The notes: generated by a model from the letters alone, not told the origin. Shown: positions 1-7,569, numbered from the stretch's first letter. The stretch is 64,000 nt of DNA from CAVTWD01 sp963738325 (GCA_963738325.1 CAVTWD010000013.1:310001-374000), one strand, 5' to 3'. Numbers and translations are program-made.

Positions 1-303
1 GACCGCACCAAGCTCGACATCGTGTGGTTCGCGCCCGATTGGGGTGAGGGCGAGCTCCCCCATGCCGACGTCTGGCAGAGGCGGCTGGCGGTCTTCGACG
101 TCGTGATGAGCGAGGACTACGCCAACCTCGAGCCGATCCAACGCTCGATGGAGAACGCCGCCCACGGCGGCCAGGTGGTCAACTACCAGGAGCGGCGCAT
201 CTGGCACGTGCACAGGTGGATCGACAAGACGATCGGGCCGGAGCGGATTCCCCCCGAGCTGCGGGTGGCCGACCTCCTGGCCGGCTGGACGGACCGCCCG
301 TAG
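1..303 (+). CDS. Rieske ring-hydroxylating oxygenase alpha subunit, C-terminal end (partial)
   Basis: The reading frame is open from the first base and runs about 100 residues to a TAG stop, so the gene begins outside the window. The text matches the extreme C-terminus of alpha subunits of aromatic ring-hydroxylating dioxygenases: a strand ending VWFAPDW, then a helical region with DVVMSEDYANLEPIQRSMEN and the closing YQERRIWHVHRWID segment. In this family the alpha subunit carries an N-terminal Rieske [2Fe-2S] domain and a C-terminal mononuclear iron domain; only the last part is visible, so the substrate cannot be inferred. It lies upstream of a VOC gene in the same direction, a plausible catabolic pairing. 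Confidence 0.75.
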   Translation, partial: DRTKLDIVWFAPDWGEGELPHADVWQRRLAVFDVVMSEDYANLEPIQRSMENAAHGGQVVNYQERRIWHVHRWIDKTIGPERIPPELRVADLLAGWTDRP

Positions 304-380
304 GGGGCCTCGCAGAGGCGCTCGGCCGGTGGTGGACTGGGTCCAGCAGTAGGACTGCGGCCCAAAAAGGAGTCGACGTC

Positions 381-797
381 ATGGCGAGAACCGTTCAGGT
401 GACGTTCGACTGCCACGATCCCGACGCCCTCGCCCAGTTCTGGGCCGGGCTGCTCGGCTACCAGCTCGACCCGCCGCCACCCGGCTACGACTCGTGGGAG
501 GCGTGGCTCACCGAGCACGGCATCCCCGAGTCGGAGTGGAACTCGGCCAGCGCCGTGTCGGATCCGGACGGACGAGGGCCGCGCATCTACTTCCAGCGCG
601 TCCCCGAGCCGAAGGAGCTCAAGAATCGAGTGCACCTCGACGTCAATGCCGGCGGACCCCGGGGCACGCCCGACGAGGAGCGTCGAGCGGCAGTGGACGC
701 CGCCGTCGAGCGCGCTCTCGGGCTGGGGGCGACGAGGGTGCGGCTGGTCGAAGAGCAGGGCGAGCGCCACTACGTCATGCAGGATCCCGAGGGCTAG
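381..797 (+). CDS. VOC (glyoxalase-like) protein, 3' end displaced by the integrated element
   Basis: The ATG at 381 follows an AAAAAGGAG ribosome site at 364-372. The 138-residue product has one glyoxalase-like fold: TFDCHDPDALAQFWAGLLGY at the N-terminus and YVMQDPEG at the end. Members of this family normally end DPEGNEFC plus a few residues. Here the frame stops at TAG (795-797), immediately after DPEG. The missing codons N-E-F-C-L-Q-stop are found at 9818-9841, on the far side of the integrated element, so the uninterrupted gene would encode 144 residues. The truncated protein may still fold. Function beyond the VOC superfamily is unknown. Confidence 0.85.
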   Translation: MARTVQVTFDCHDPDALAQFWAGLLGYQLDPPPPGYDSWEAWLTEHGIPESEWNSASAVSDPDGRGPRIYFQRVPEPKELKNRVHLDVNAGGPRGTPDEERRAAVDAAVERALGLGATRVRLVEEQGERHYVMQDPEG

Positions 798-806
798 GAC
801 CGCTAA
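776..806. other. attL attachment site
   Basis: Host VOC sequence (ATGCAGGATCCC) meets element sequence (GGGCTAGGACCG) around a GA at 789-790. The crossover must lie in the CCCGA shared with attR. The element supplies the GGC TAG that ends the shortened VOC frame. Confidence 0.85.
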
Positions 807-839
807 GGACCATTTAAATCGTCCCGTCTACCTGGCGGT

Positions 840-1691
840 TTGTGCGAGTTACGGTCCCGTGCCGTGGTGCTGCCGGAATCGGCTAAGGAGAAGCTTGGGC
901 GGGCTGACGAGCTCGCGGCCGAGCTCGTCAGGTCCGTGACGGATTGGACCTCGGCGGCGAAGCTGAACCTTCATCACGAGTGGCGCGACCAACGTCACGG
1001 CTATCGCCTCATCCTCGCCCCGTGGGACGAGTCGCCCTCAGTGAGTCGGTGGCGAGTGCTGATCGGCGACTGCGCCCACAACCTCCGTGCAGCGCTCGAC
1101 AATCTCATGTGGGCGCTCGCCGTCGATCACCACGACCCGCCGCGCAAGCCGACCAGTATCCGCTTCCCGATCTGCGCCGTCGCGCCGGACTGCTTCGACA
1201 AGTGGCTACAGCAGTGCGCCCCGCAGATCAACGACGAGGCCGCGGCGCTGGTCGCCCGCCTTCAACCGTTCCAACGCCAAGACCCAGCCCAAGATGCCCT
1301 CCTGCTGCTGCGGGATCTCAACAACATCGACAAACATCGAGTGCCCGTCACGATCCGCCTCGCCCCTGCGGTGCTCAGCCACGCTGGGGAGGTCGAGTTC
1401 GAGACCGACGAGGACGCGGCAGCGAACGTGCCGCCCGATCAGACCGTGTGGGCGGGGCCGCTGGAGCCCGGCATCGTGCTCTTGGAGCATCGAACGACCA
1501 GCCGAGTCGTCAAGATCAAGGGGAGGTGGGACCTGAAGGCGACGGTCTCACTTGAGACGCGGCAAGGGCCGCAGCCGCTTGGGCTGACCGCAGAGAAACT
1601 CTGCTTCTACACGCGGTTGGTGGCGCACCAGTTCTCGCCTTTCTTCGGCGACGCCGACTCGGCGGAACCCAACACGGCCCCGGCAGGCTGA
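840..1691 (+). CDS. Unknown protein, about 275-283 aa
   Basis: This is the first gene inside the left end of the element. The frame opens at a TTG (840); GTG codons at 864 and 867 are alternatives, and no clear ribosome site decides between them. I do not recognise the family. The middle holds a helical stretch with HNLRAALDNLMWAL (about residues 81-94) and a later RDLNNIDKHR (about 162-171), a pattern seen in many uncharacterised actinobacterial proteins. There is no signal peptide or membrane segment. A hairpin terminator follows 25 bases after the stop, so it is probably a single-gene transcript. Confidence 0.7.
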   Translation: MCELRSRAVVLPESAKEKLGRADELAAELVRSVTDWTSAAKLNLHHEWRDQRHGYRLILAPWDESPSVSRWRVLIGDCAHNLRAALDNLMWALAVDHHDPPRKPTSIRFPICAVAPDCFDKWLQQCAPQINDEAAALVARLQPFQRQDPAQDALLLLRDLNNIDKHRVPVTIRLAPAVLSHAGEVEFETDEDAAANVPPDQTVWAGPLEPGIVLLEHRTTSRVVKIKGRWDLKATVSLETRQGPQPLGLTAEKLCFYTRLVAHQFSPFFGDADSAEPNTAPAG

Positions 1692-1715
1692 CCGTCCTCG
1701 CCACAGCCTCGGTGG

Positions 1716-1745
1716 GGCCCGGCCTTATCCGATAGCGGCCGGGCC
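1716..1745 (+). terminator. Hairpin terminator after the unknown gene
   Basis: GGCCCGGCC at 1716-1724 pairs perfectly with GGCCGGGCC at 1737-1745 across a 12-nt loop, followed by CTCTTCC. There is no long U-tract, as is common in GC-rich actinobacteria. Confidence 0.6.
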
Positions 1746-1812
1746 TCTTCCACTCCTAGAACGACGACGCGCAGGGCGCTCCTGGGGCCTCCGGGCGGGC
1801 GGTGGCGTAGCG

Positions 1813-2070
1813 TTGAGCGTGAGGAGCCGAGTTGCATCTTGCGACCGCGGGCACGTATCGCCGGTCACCGAGCGCCTCGCCCAGGCCGAGGCCGAGCTGG
1901 CCGAGCTGAGGGCGCTGGCGGACGAGCTGCGGGCACGGCAGGCAGAGCTCCTTGGCCGTCTTCGCCTCGTCAACGAGCCCGAGCCCCTGCAGCTAGCGAA
2001 GCATCGACTTCGACGACGTTGCTCTCCGGCATCAGGAGGGCCCTCTCCCGGCATCTTCCCGGAGGGGTAG
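1813..2070 (+). CDS. Possible small coiled-coil protein
   Basis: An 85-codon frame from a TTG contains a convincing helical heptad region (about residues 18-50) rich in Leu, Glu and Ala: LAQAEAELAELRALADELRA and a following RQAELLGRLR. The first 17 residues and the tail after about residue 55 look less protein-like, so start and end are uncertain. An overlapping frame (1839-2093) is open too but lacks the heptad pattern. No family recognised. Confidence 0.35.
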   Translation: MSVRSRVASCDRGHVSPVTERLAQAEAELAELRALADELRARQAELLGRLRLVNEPEPLQLAKHRLRRRCSPASGGPSPGIFPEG

Positions 2071-2144
2071 CCGACGTGCCGTCGGGGGGATAGGAGTCGA
2101 CGTCGGCCGGCACGAGGCCGGCCCACCGAAGCAGAGGAGCTCCC

Positions 2145-2465
2145 ATGCCCACCACCAAGGCCACGAAGCCGGCGCCGGCGCGCCGCACCCGCAAGGCGGC
2201 TGAGCCCGAGGCGCCGAAGCCCGAGCGCGGTCCTCGGGGCGAGCACCTGGACCGCCACGGCCTCGTTCTCGAGGACGGCAGCGTCGTGAAGCTGTCGTTC
2301 ACCGAGTTCGAGCTGACGCAGCACCCCGACCGCCATGGCTGGACCGTGGTCTGCCGCCAGCACGGCACGACCCACCCGGCCGCCACGAAGGCCGAGGCCG
2401 AGCGCGCCGGCGCTCGCAAGGCCAGGGCCGGCTGGTGCAAGCAGTGCGCCCGGGCGGCCCGATGA
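2145..2465 (+). CDS. Small basic protein with a C-terminal Cys/His cluster
   Basis: The ATG at 2145 has an AGAGGAGC ribosome site seven bases upstream. The 106-residue product begins with a Lys/Arg/Ala/Pro-rich tail (residues 1-35), continues with a compact segment containing LVLEDGSVVKLSFTEFEL, and ends with CRQHGTTHP and WCKQCARAAR. The Cys and His residues in the last 40 positions could bind zinc. I do not recognise a named family; a nucleic-acid-binding role is only a guess from charge and the Cys/His cluster. A decayed second copy lies 0.6 kb downstream. Confidence 0.75.
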   Translation: MPTTKATKPAPARRTRKAAEPEAPKPERGPRGEHLDRHGLVLEDGSVVKLSFTEFELTQHPDRHGWTVVCRQHGTTHPAATKAEAERAGARKARAGWCKQCARAAR

Positions 2466-2576
2466 TGCTGATTGGCGACCGGACGTCCGAGGGCTTGAGC
2501 ATCCTTCGCCTGCCGCGAGGGTCCGGCCGGCGGCGCCCGACAATCCCGCCCGGGCCACCATCGCGCTGATGATGCC

Positions 2577-2670
2577 TATACTGTCAATGGTTGGTCAAAA
2601 AACAGGAGGAAAACTCTTGACCAAACTTTTGACGGACGCCCCGGACCCCTGCACGGTGACAAGTCCGTAG
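2577..2670 (+). promoter_or_regulatory. Possible promoter and leader with a 17-codon ORF
   Basis: This is the most AT-rich stretch of the element. A TATACT box (2577-2582) is followed by TTGGTCAA (2591-2598) and its exact complement TTGACCAA (2617-2624). The loop between them carries AGGAGGA (2604-2610), and a TTG start (2617) opens a 17-codon frame ending at 2670. The ribosome site therefore sits in the loop and the start codon in the stem of a predicted hairpin, a layout used for translational control. No long gene directly downstream is intact. Confidence 0.35.
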
Positions 2671-2865
2671 CTTCCTCCCCTAAAAGGGAAGACGTGGCCC
2701 CAAGCGTTCTAGCCTAAATGATGCAGGAACGTCAGCGGGGGCGTTTTCAACCCGTCTGGCCCCGGACGGATATCGCGCTGACACCGCCGCCAGAGCGGTG
2801 GCGGTCGACGGGCCATGGGCGGTGCCGAGGAAGGGGCTCTCCCTCGGCACCGATGCCCATCAGCG

Positions 2866-3058
2866 CAACTCGCAAGCCGCCGAGCCCGAGGCGCTGAAGC
2901 CCGAGCGCGGGCCCTCGGCGAGCACCTCGACCGTCACGGCCTCGTTCTCGAGGACGGCAGCATCGTGAAGCTGTCCTTCACCGAGTTCGAGCTGACGCAG
3001 CACCCCGACCGCCCAGGGCTGGACGGTGGTCTGCCGGAGGTGCGCCAAGGCGCTGACG
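2866..3058 (+). pseudogene. Decayed duplicate of the small basic protein gene
   Basis: The DNA repeats the gene at 2145-2465 almost base for base over the conserved core (2880-3040 against 2210-2350). The homologous reading moves through three frames: AAEPEALKPERGP (2869-2911), then GEHLDRHGLVLEDGS to TQHPDR, then WTVVCRRCAKA (about 3019-3051). At least two single-base changes therefore break the copy. This is a tandem duplication inside the element with one degenerate copy. Confidence 0.75.
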
Positions 3059-3183
3059 GTCCGTCCCTACGGCCTCGAATGAGGCTCGGCCGCTGTCCGA
3101 CAGCGGCCAACGCTGCCTGGACGGTATCGTCGATCTTGACCGGGCCATTCCGGGCCCGGCAGTCGAGCAAGGAGGTACCACCA

Positions 3184-3297
3184 GTGGCCAAGTTCTTGGC
3201 CTTCGTGACCACCTCCCGGGATCACCCCACTTGCGGGGATAACCACGGCCCCCTCGGGCTCGCCTCGACGACGGGTCGAGTAATGGGGCACGCCTAG
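3184..3297 (+). CDS. Possible 37-residue ORF with a strong ribosome site
   Basis: A perfect AAGGAGGT (3169-3176) lies seven bases before the GTG at 3184, and the frame runs 37 codons to TAG. The product has no recognisable motif. The frame also spans a 29-bp sequence that resembles a CRISPR repeat (3218-3246), so it may not be a gene at all. Confidence 0.3.
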   Translation: MAKFLAFVTTSRDHPTCGDNHGPLGLASTTGRVMGHA

Positions 3298-3503
3298 CCG
3301 GGCATGCCGGTGACGTGGACTCGCGGCAAGGCGAGCCGAGATCCGGGCCGCCCTCGCCCGTCGAGGGGGTGGCCCGTCATCAGTTGAGCAGACCACCCTG
3401 CGGCTGTCGTCCACGCACAGCCCGGGCCCGGTGGCCGGTGGCCGGGCGGAGCGAGGTGGTTCAGCTCTTGCTCGCCGCCTTCGCCGCCCGCGCCGCCGGG
3501 AGG

Positions 3504-3797
3504 CTACGCCGGCATCCAGCCGCCCGGCTCGCTGTAGCTGCTCGTCCAGCGGCGGCCGCCGGAGGCCTCATCGACCGCCGTCCTCAGCCACGCGTCGCCC
3601 TCGGCCGGCCCCGGCGGCGGCTGGCGGACGCCCTGGGGCGCCTTCGCCGGCGGCTTTGTCTCGTCCTCGCCCTCGCTGTCGCCTCCCGGGCCGGGTTCGT
3701 CGCCGTAGGGCGTCGAGGTGCTGGCGAGGCGGTGGATGAAAGCGTCGCCCTCGCCCACGGGGAAGGCGTCCCCGACGATGGTGGCGCGCCCGGCCAT
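3504..3797 (-). CDS. Unknown acidic, Pro/Gly-rich small protein
   Basis: This is the last gene of the leftward operon of the element. The ATG (3797) lies one base after the stop of the preceding gene, with an AGGGAGCC ribosome site inside that gene. The 97-residue product begins GRATIVGDAFPVGEGDAF and continues into a low-complexity, Pro/Gly/Glu-rich region ending in PGGWMPA. No domain is recognised. Position suggests a role shared with the upstream genes, but nothing in the sequence states which. Confidence 0.6.
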   Translation of the reverse strand: MAGRATIVGDAFPVGEGDAFIHRLASTSTPYGDEPGPGGDSEGEDETKPPAKAPQGVRQPPPGPAEGDAWLRTAVDEASGGRRWTSSYSEPGGWMPA

Positions 3798-3798
3798 C

Positions 3799-4518
3799 TC
3801 AGGCTCCCTGGGTGGCGAGGGCCTCGCCCTCGGCCGCCTCGGCGGCCAGCGCCTCGGCCATCCGGGCGCCGAGGGCGTCCAGGAGCTCGCCGACGTGCCC
3901 GTCCCAGCCGACCAGGGGCAGGGCCTCGAAGGCGCTCAGCGTCTCACTGGCGCCCGGCGAGGGCGTCTCGGCCAGGCCCAGCGCCCACTCCACTCGGCTG
4001 ATGCCGCGGCGCAGCACCTCGGGCGCGCGCTTCTTCGTGTCGGCCACCTGGCCCCAGGCGGTTGTGACCATGCGGGGCCAGTCGGGGACCAGCGCGAGGC
4101 GCAGCGCCTCCAAGTCCCCGAGGGTGGCCCGCTCCAGGGCATGGAGGTATCGAATGGCACTGGCGTGGGCCTCAGCCCGCTCGGGCTTGCAGGAGGCGGG
4201 GGCAGTGCCGGCGTTCGCCTCAACGGCGGCATCGGCAGCGGCGGTGTCATCGGCGTCGGCCGCGGCGAGCGCCACGGCCAGGCGGGCGACCTCGTCCCGG
4301 GCTGCGCCCAACTGCTCGAGACGGGCGACGTAGGCGCTCCAGGGGACGAGCTGGTCCCGGGTCAGCAGGTCGCCCACGAGCTTGGCGTCGGGCAGGGTCG
4401 GGAAGCCCGCCCCGGAGCGGTCGAAGCCCCTGACCTCCCAGCCCGGGCCCGGGGCCTCACGCTGACGAATGGCCTCCTGCCGGGTGAACTCCACGTGCTC
4501 AGCGACGGCGTTGCTCAT
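3799..4518 (-). CDS. Unknown mostly helical protein (239 aa)
   Basis: The ATG at 4518 is preceded by a good AAGGAG site. The 239-residue product is rich in Ala, Glu, Asp and Leu and predicted mainly helical, with PGWEVRGFDRSG near the N-terminus and repeated Ala-rich helices around residues 75-120. No family recognised. The same frame stays open upstream to 4851, and an equally strong AGGAGGTG site precedes another ATG at 4648, so the protein may be 282 residues or longer. It sits between a zinc-finger-like gene and the terminal gene of the operon. Confidence 0.6.
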   Translation of the reverse strand: MSNAVAEHVEFTRQEAIRQREAPGPGWEVRGFDRSGAGFPTLPDAKLVGDLLTRDQLVPWSAYVARLEQLGAARDEVARLAVALAAADADDTAAADAAVEANAGTAPASCKPERAEAHASAIRYLHALERATLGDLEALRLALVPDWPRMVTTAWGQVADTKKRAPEVLRRGISRVEWALGLAETPSPGASETLSAFEALPLVGWDGHVGELLDALGARMAEALAAEAAEGEALATQGA

Positions 4519-4851
4519 GTGTGCTCCTTCCTGCCGGCGGCGCCGGCGCGGCTCGGGTCCATCTTCGGCCTCCCACCGGCGCATCGCGGCCACCCGCTCG
4601 ATGCGGGCGGCCTGCCAGTCGTCGTGCCCGTTGACGAGCCTGCCCATGGGCACCTCCTCGTGACGCAGTAGGGCCCTCCGTATGCCGGAGTTTGACGCAG
4701 CGAGGGGGTCGTGGGGGCGAGCCACGACGTCGGCGTGGCGCACGAGGAGGCGCAGCTCGTCACGGTCGTGGCGGTCCACGCTTCCTCCCGGCGCGCCGGG
4801 AGGAAGGTGCCGGCCGGGCTCGTTGCCGTCTACCTCCAGCAGCTCGCCCAT
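4519..4851 (-). other. In-frame open region upstream of the unknown helical gene
   Basis: Codons here have the high-GC third positions expected of coding DNA. The translation MGELLEVDGNEP to RHEEVP, then MGRLVNGHDDWQAARIERV, reads smoothly into the 239-aa gene without a stop. Start candidates are ATG 4851 (no clear ribosome site) and ATG 4648 (strong site). It is either an N-terminal extension or a separate small gene that has lost its stop. Confidence 0.4.
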
Positions 4852-4874
4852 GCGGAGGTCGATGAGGGCCAGGC

Positions 4875-5111
4875 TCAGAGGTCCACCCGGATCATCTCGA
4901 GGAACCGGTCGGTCACCCTCGCCCGGCGCAGGTCGCTCTCGGTGAGGCGCCCGGCCTGCTCGGGGTCCGGTGGCGGCCGGAGACGGCGGACCTTGAGCTC
5001 CGGGTGGGCGTCGCGCCAGGCGCGGTGGCGGCAGGCCTCCGAGCACCACCGGCGAGGCCGGCCCGGCCGAGGGGTCGAGTCGATGAGGGCTCCGCAGCCT
5101 CGACAGCGCAT
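4875..5111 (-). CDS. Small zinc-ribbon protein
   Basis: The 78-residue product starts MRCRGCGALIDS and contains RRWCSEACRHRAWRD, that is a CxxCG pair followed by a CxxxC pair, the four-cysteine arrangement typical of small actinobacterial and phage zinc-ribbon proteins. A TTG six bases upstream is an alternative start. The rest is basic with a helical C-terminus (DLRRARVTDRFLEMI). A nucleic-acid-binding role is likely from family resemblance. Its stop overlaps the beginning of the next open region. Confidence 0.7.
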   Translation of the reverse strand: MRCRGCGALIDSTPRPGRPRRWCSEACRHRAWRDAHPELKVRRLRPPPDPEQAGRLTESDLRRARVTDRFLEMIRVDL

Positions 5112-5379
5112 GAACAAGTATGCGCTCGCTGCCGACCTGGGCCCAGCACCTCCCGTTTGCCCTACTCACGAGCCGTTCACGTGCGCTGAGCCCGTTGGCC
5201 TCTCCGGGGCTCCTGCGGCGTCGAGGGGGGTGGCCGGTCGCCTGGGTCCTCGCAGCGCAGGCCGCGCATGCTGCTGTCGCAGCTGCAGCTCATGCGCCAA
5301 AGCAACGAGCACGAGGTGCTCGTGGCCGTCATGCTCACCGCTGACGCCGTGGCGCGATGACGAGCGCGCTGGCGGTGAG

Positions 5380-6519
5380 TCACTGCTCGGCCAGCAGGAG
5401 CCGGGTCTGCTCGACGTGGCCCGGGTCCACGTCGCAGCCCACGAACCGACGGTGCTCGGCGGCGCAGGCGAGGGCGGTGGTGCCCGAGCCCACGAAGGGG
5501 TCGCAGACCAGCCAGCCGGGTTCGGTGAAGGCGCGGACGAGCCCGCGGGTGCCGTTGACTGACTGTGCCCAGCTTCGGTCGTGGCTGGACTGGTCGGGCG
5601 CGTCGGAGCGCATGACGTCGCTCGTGATCCACGGCGGCTCGGCCTCGCCCGGCCGGCGAAAGGCCACCACCGGCTTCCACTGCGAGGTGAGGCGGCGGGG
5701 CCAGACCTTGGCGCCGTCACCGTGGGTGAGGTAGGCGAAGGTCCACCAGTAGTCCAGACGGGCGCCGAGGCGGGCGATGACCTCGGGCAGCACGAGCTGG
5801 CCGGTCATGGCGTAGCAGACGCCACCCGGGCGCAGGGCGGTGGCGGCCAGCTCGGCCAGCTCGGTGAAGGCGGACAGGTGCTTCCGCCCGTAGGGCGGGT
5901 CGGTGATGATGGCGTCGAGCGAGCCCGGGGCGATGCGCTCGGCCAACTCGACGCACGAGCAGGCGTGTAGCTCGACGGCAGAAGCGTCGAGGACGGCGGC
6001 GGCGGCCACCCTCGCCCGGCCGGCCGCGGTTCGCTCGGCGCGAGCGATGCGCTGGTCGAGCCCGACCGTCGCCCTGACGGCCCGCAGCACGGTCTTGCGC
6101 TTGGCGTTGGGTCCCAGCTTCGCCAGCGCGGCCTCGACCTCGGGCTCGTGGTCGTACAGGGCGTGGAACTGGTCGATCTCGTTCTGCGTCAACCTCCCTA
6201 CCGCGGAAGGGAGGTTGTGCTTCTTGCCCTGCTGCTTGGGGATCAGCCGGCCGAGGCGCACCTCCGCCCGGCGCTGGATGGCAAGGGCGGCGGCCTGCGC
6301 CTCGATGCCGAGGTCACGCTGACGGGCGTAGGTCGCCAGCGCGGCGGCCTTGGCGCGCAGGTCGTTGACCGCGCTCAGGTCCTGCGCCTCGCGCAGCCAG
6401 GCGGTAGCCGGTTCGACCAGCGCCAGGATGCGCAGCGACGGATCGGCCGCCGCCTCCAGCTCGGCCGGGCTCGGCAGCGGGACGAGGGCGTAGCGCTCCG
6501 CCTCGACGGTGTCGGTCAT
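5380..6519 (-). CDS. DNA adenine/cytosine methyltransferase (DPPY type)
   Basis: The ATG at 6519 has a GAGGAGGAG ribosome site; it overlaps the HNH gene stop by four bases. The 379-aa protein has an N-terminal helical domain (about 1-170) with KAAALATYARQRDLGIEAQA and RRAEVRLGRLIP, as in phage methyltransferases. The catalytic domain follows: DPPYGRK (motif IV) precedes DPFVGSGTTALACA (S-adenosylmethionine site, motif I). That order marks the beta class of amino-methyltransferases acting on adenine N6 or cytosine N4. No partner restriction enzyme other than the adjacent HNH nuclease is visible, so it may protect the element or act as an orphan regulator. Confidence 0.88.
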   Translation of the reverse strand: MTDTVEAERYALVPLPSPAELEAAADPSLRILALVEPATAWLREAQDLSAVNDLRAKAAALATYARQRDLGIEAQAAALAIQRRAEVRLGRLIPKQQGKKHNLPSAVGRLTQNEIDQFHALYDHEPEVEAALAKLGPNAKRKTVLRAVRATVGLDQRIARAERTAAGRARVAAAAVLDASAVELHACSCVELAERIAPGSLDAIITDPPYGRKHLSAFTELAELAATALRPGGVCYAMTGQLVLPEVIARLGARLDYWWTFAYLTHGDGAKVWPRRLTSQWKPVVAFRRPGEAEPPWITSDVMRSDAPDQSSHDRSWAQSVNGTRGLVRAFTEPGWLVCDPFVGSGTTALACAAEHRRFVGCDVDPGHVEQTRLLLAEQ

Positions 6520-6764
6520 GGACTCCTCCTCGGGTTGCGTCGCTCGGTGTCGGCGGCGCGGTGACAGTCGGGGCACAGCACCTCCAGGTCCTCGTTGCGC
6601 TCCACGCCGAGGCGCCGGTAGGTGCGGTGGTGGACCTCCAGGCGGGCGCGCCACGCACCGCAGCGCTCGCATCGGTGCCGCGCTCGCCACAGCGCCTCCC
6701 GCCGGCGCCAGCGCCAGGCGTTGCTCGCCATGTACGCCTCGTAGGCCCACGACCGCTCGCTCAT
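6516..6764 (-). CDS. HNH endonuclease
   Basis: The 82-residue protein has the small HNH layout: CERCG (zinc pair 1), LEVHHRTYRRLG (catalytic HH), then NEDLEVLCPDCHRAAD (second zinc pair and final His). The N-terminal helix WAYEAYMASNAWRWRRREAL is typical of phage HNH proteins located near packaging or methylase genes. It overlaps both neighbours by four bases and is probably translated together with the methyltransferase. Whether it nicks DNA in packaging, mobility or restriction cannot be told from sequence. Confidence 0.85.
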   Translation of the reverse strand: MSERSWAYEAYMASNAWRWRRREALWRARHRCERCGAWRARLEVHHRTYRRLGVERNEDLEVLCPDCHRAADTERRNPRRSP

Positions 6765-7417
6765 CGTCCTTCCTCGCCCGGCCGAAGGCCGGCTACCAGC
6801 GCGTCGAGGGAGACGCTGAGCGGTGTCGGCTCATCGCTGTTGCTGTTGCTGCTCTTCCTCCTCCTCGACCGGCTCGGGCGCGCCGGTAGTTCCACAGAAG
6901 GAGAAGGAGGAGAAGGTTCCCTGTTCTGGTTCTGGTTCTGGTTCTGGTTAGGAACGTGCCCCTCCCTGCTCAGAGGCGGTGACAGCGCGACGTGGGTCGC
7001 GCTGTCCGTCGCGGTGTCCGTCGCGGTGTCGATCGCGGTGTCGATCGCGGTGTCGATCGCGGTGTCGATCGCGGTGTTGGCCTCGATGAAGCCCTCCGGC
7101 GACCACAGCCACGCCCTCGCCTGACCGGGCGCGTTCAGGCGGGCGGGGACGAGCAGGCCGAAGCGCTCGAAGATGCGCACCGTGCGGCGGACGACGTCGG
7201 GGTGCACGCCCGTCTCGGCCTCGATCGTGACCGAGCCCGGCGACGTGATCTCGCTGCGATGGCTGACGTGATCGGCCAGACACAGCGCTACCAGTCGTGC
7301 GGCATGCTCCCCGACGCGGGCCCGCCGGAGCTCGACGCTCACGGGCGAGCCCGGCGCGATCACCGAGCTGCCCCTCGGGCCACCACGCAGTACCCAGCCC
7401 ACGGCCTGGAAGCTCAT
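6761..7417 (-). CDS. Winged-helix-like DNA-binding protein with two in-frame repeats
   Basis: The 218-aa protein has an N-terminal helix-turn-helix-like domain (about 30-110): ARLVALCLADHVSH, SVTIEAETGVHPDVVRRTVR and FERFGLLVPARL, a winged-helix arrangement often found in replication or phage regulatory proteins. Its second half is disordered and repetitive: a four-residue repeat (TAID/TATD, six units, from 7002-7073) and an Asn-Gln repeat (from 6923-6946). The C-terminus is Ser/Arg-rich. It overlaps the 51-aa gene upstream and the HNH gene downstream. A regulator or replication-linked role is inferred. Confidence 0.65.
   Translation of the reverse strand: MSFQAVGWVLRGGPRGSSVIAPGSPVSVELRRARVGEHAARLVALCLADHVSHRSEITSPGSVTIEAETGVHPDVVRRTVRIFERFGLLVPARLNAPGQARAWLWSPEGFIEANTAIDTAIDTAIDTAIDTATDTATDSATHVALSPPLSREGHVPNQNQNQNQNREPSPPSPSVELPARPSRSRRRKSSNSNSDEPTPLSVSLDALVAGLRPGEEGR
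6923..6946. repeat. Four tandem copies of a 6-bp unit (GTTCTG)
   Basis: Perfect hexanucleotide repeat inside the winged-helix-like gene. On the coding strand it encodes the Asn-Gln run. Copy-number change would keep the frame. Confidence 0.9.
7002..7073. repeat. Six tandem copies of a 12-bp unit
   Basis: Units read GTGTCGATCGCG (four copies) or GTGTCCGTCGCG and CTGTCCGTCGCG (one copy each). On the coding strand they encode a Thr-Ala-Ile/Thr-Asp repeat within the winged-helix-like gene. Confidence 0.9.
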
Positions 7418-7569
7418 GCCGCCCGCTCCCGCAGCGCCTCGACGGCATGACGGGCGACGATGGCGTAGAGGTCGCCGGCGATCTCCACGACGAACTCGTC
7501 GTCGGCCTCGACGCCGATGCCCCGCAGGTCCTGGGCGAACCGCAGCAGCTCGCCCAGGAGGGCGTTCAT
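7414..7569 (-). CDS. Small helical protein, 51 aa
   Basis: This short gene lies between two coupled neighbours: its ATG (7569) shares a base with the stop of the 87-aa gene and its TGA (7414-7416) overlaps the next ATG. The product, starting MNALLGELLRFAQDLRGIGV and ending ARHAVEALRERAA, reads as a good amphipathic protein with coding-like third positions. No family is recognised. Confidence 0.65.
   Translation of the reverse strand: MNALLGELLRFAQDLRGIGVEADDEFVVEIAGDLYAIVARHAVEALRERAA

Noticed and set aside
3218..3246. CRISPR array
   Set aside because: Only one repeat-like unit was found, with no second copy at a spacer distance and no cas gene, so it is listed as a curiosity, not as an array.
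5268..5360. A 30-codon plus-strand frame (MLLSQLQLMRQSNEHEVLVA...) in the gap between the zinc-ribbon and methyltransferase genes
   Set aside because: The residues look protein-like, but there is no ribosome site, no promoter and the length is too short to separate from chance in GC-rich DNA.
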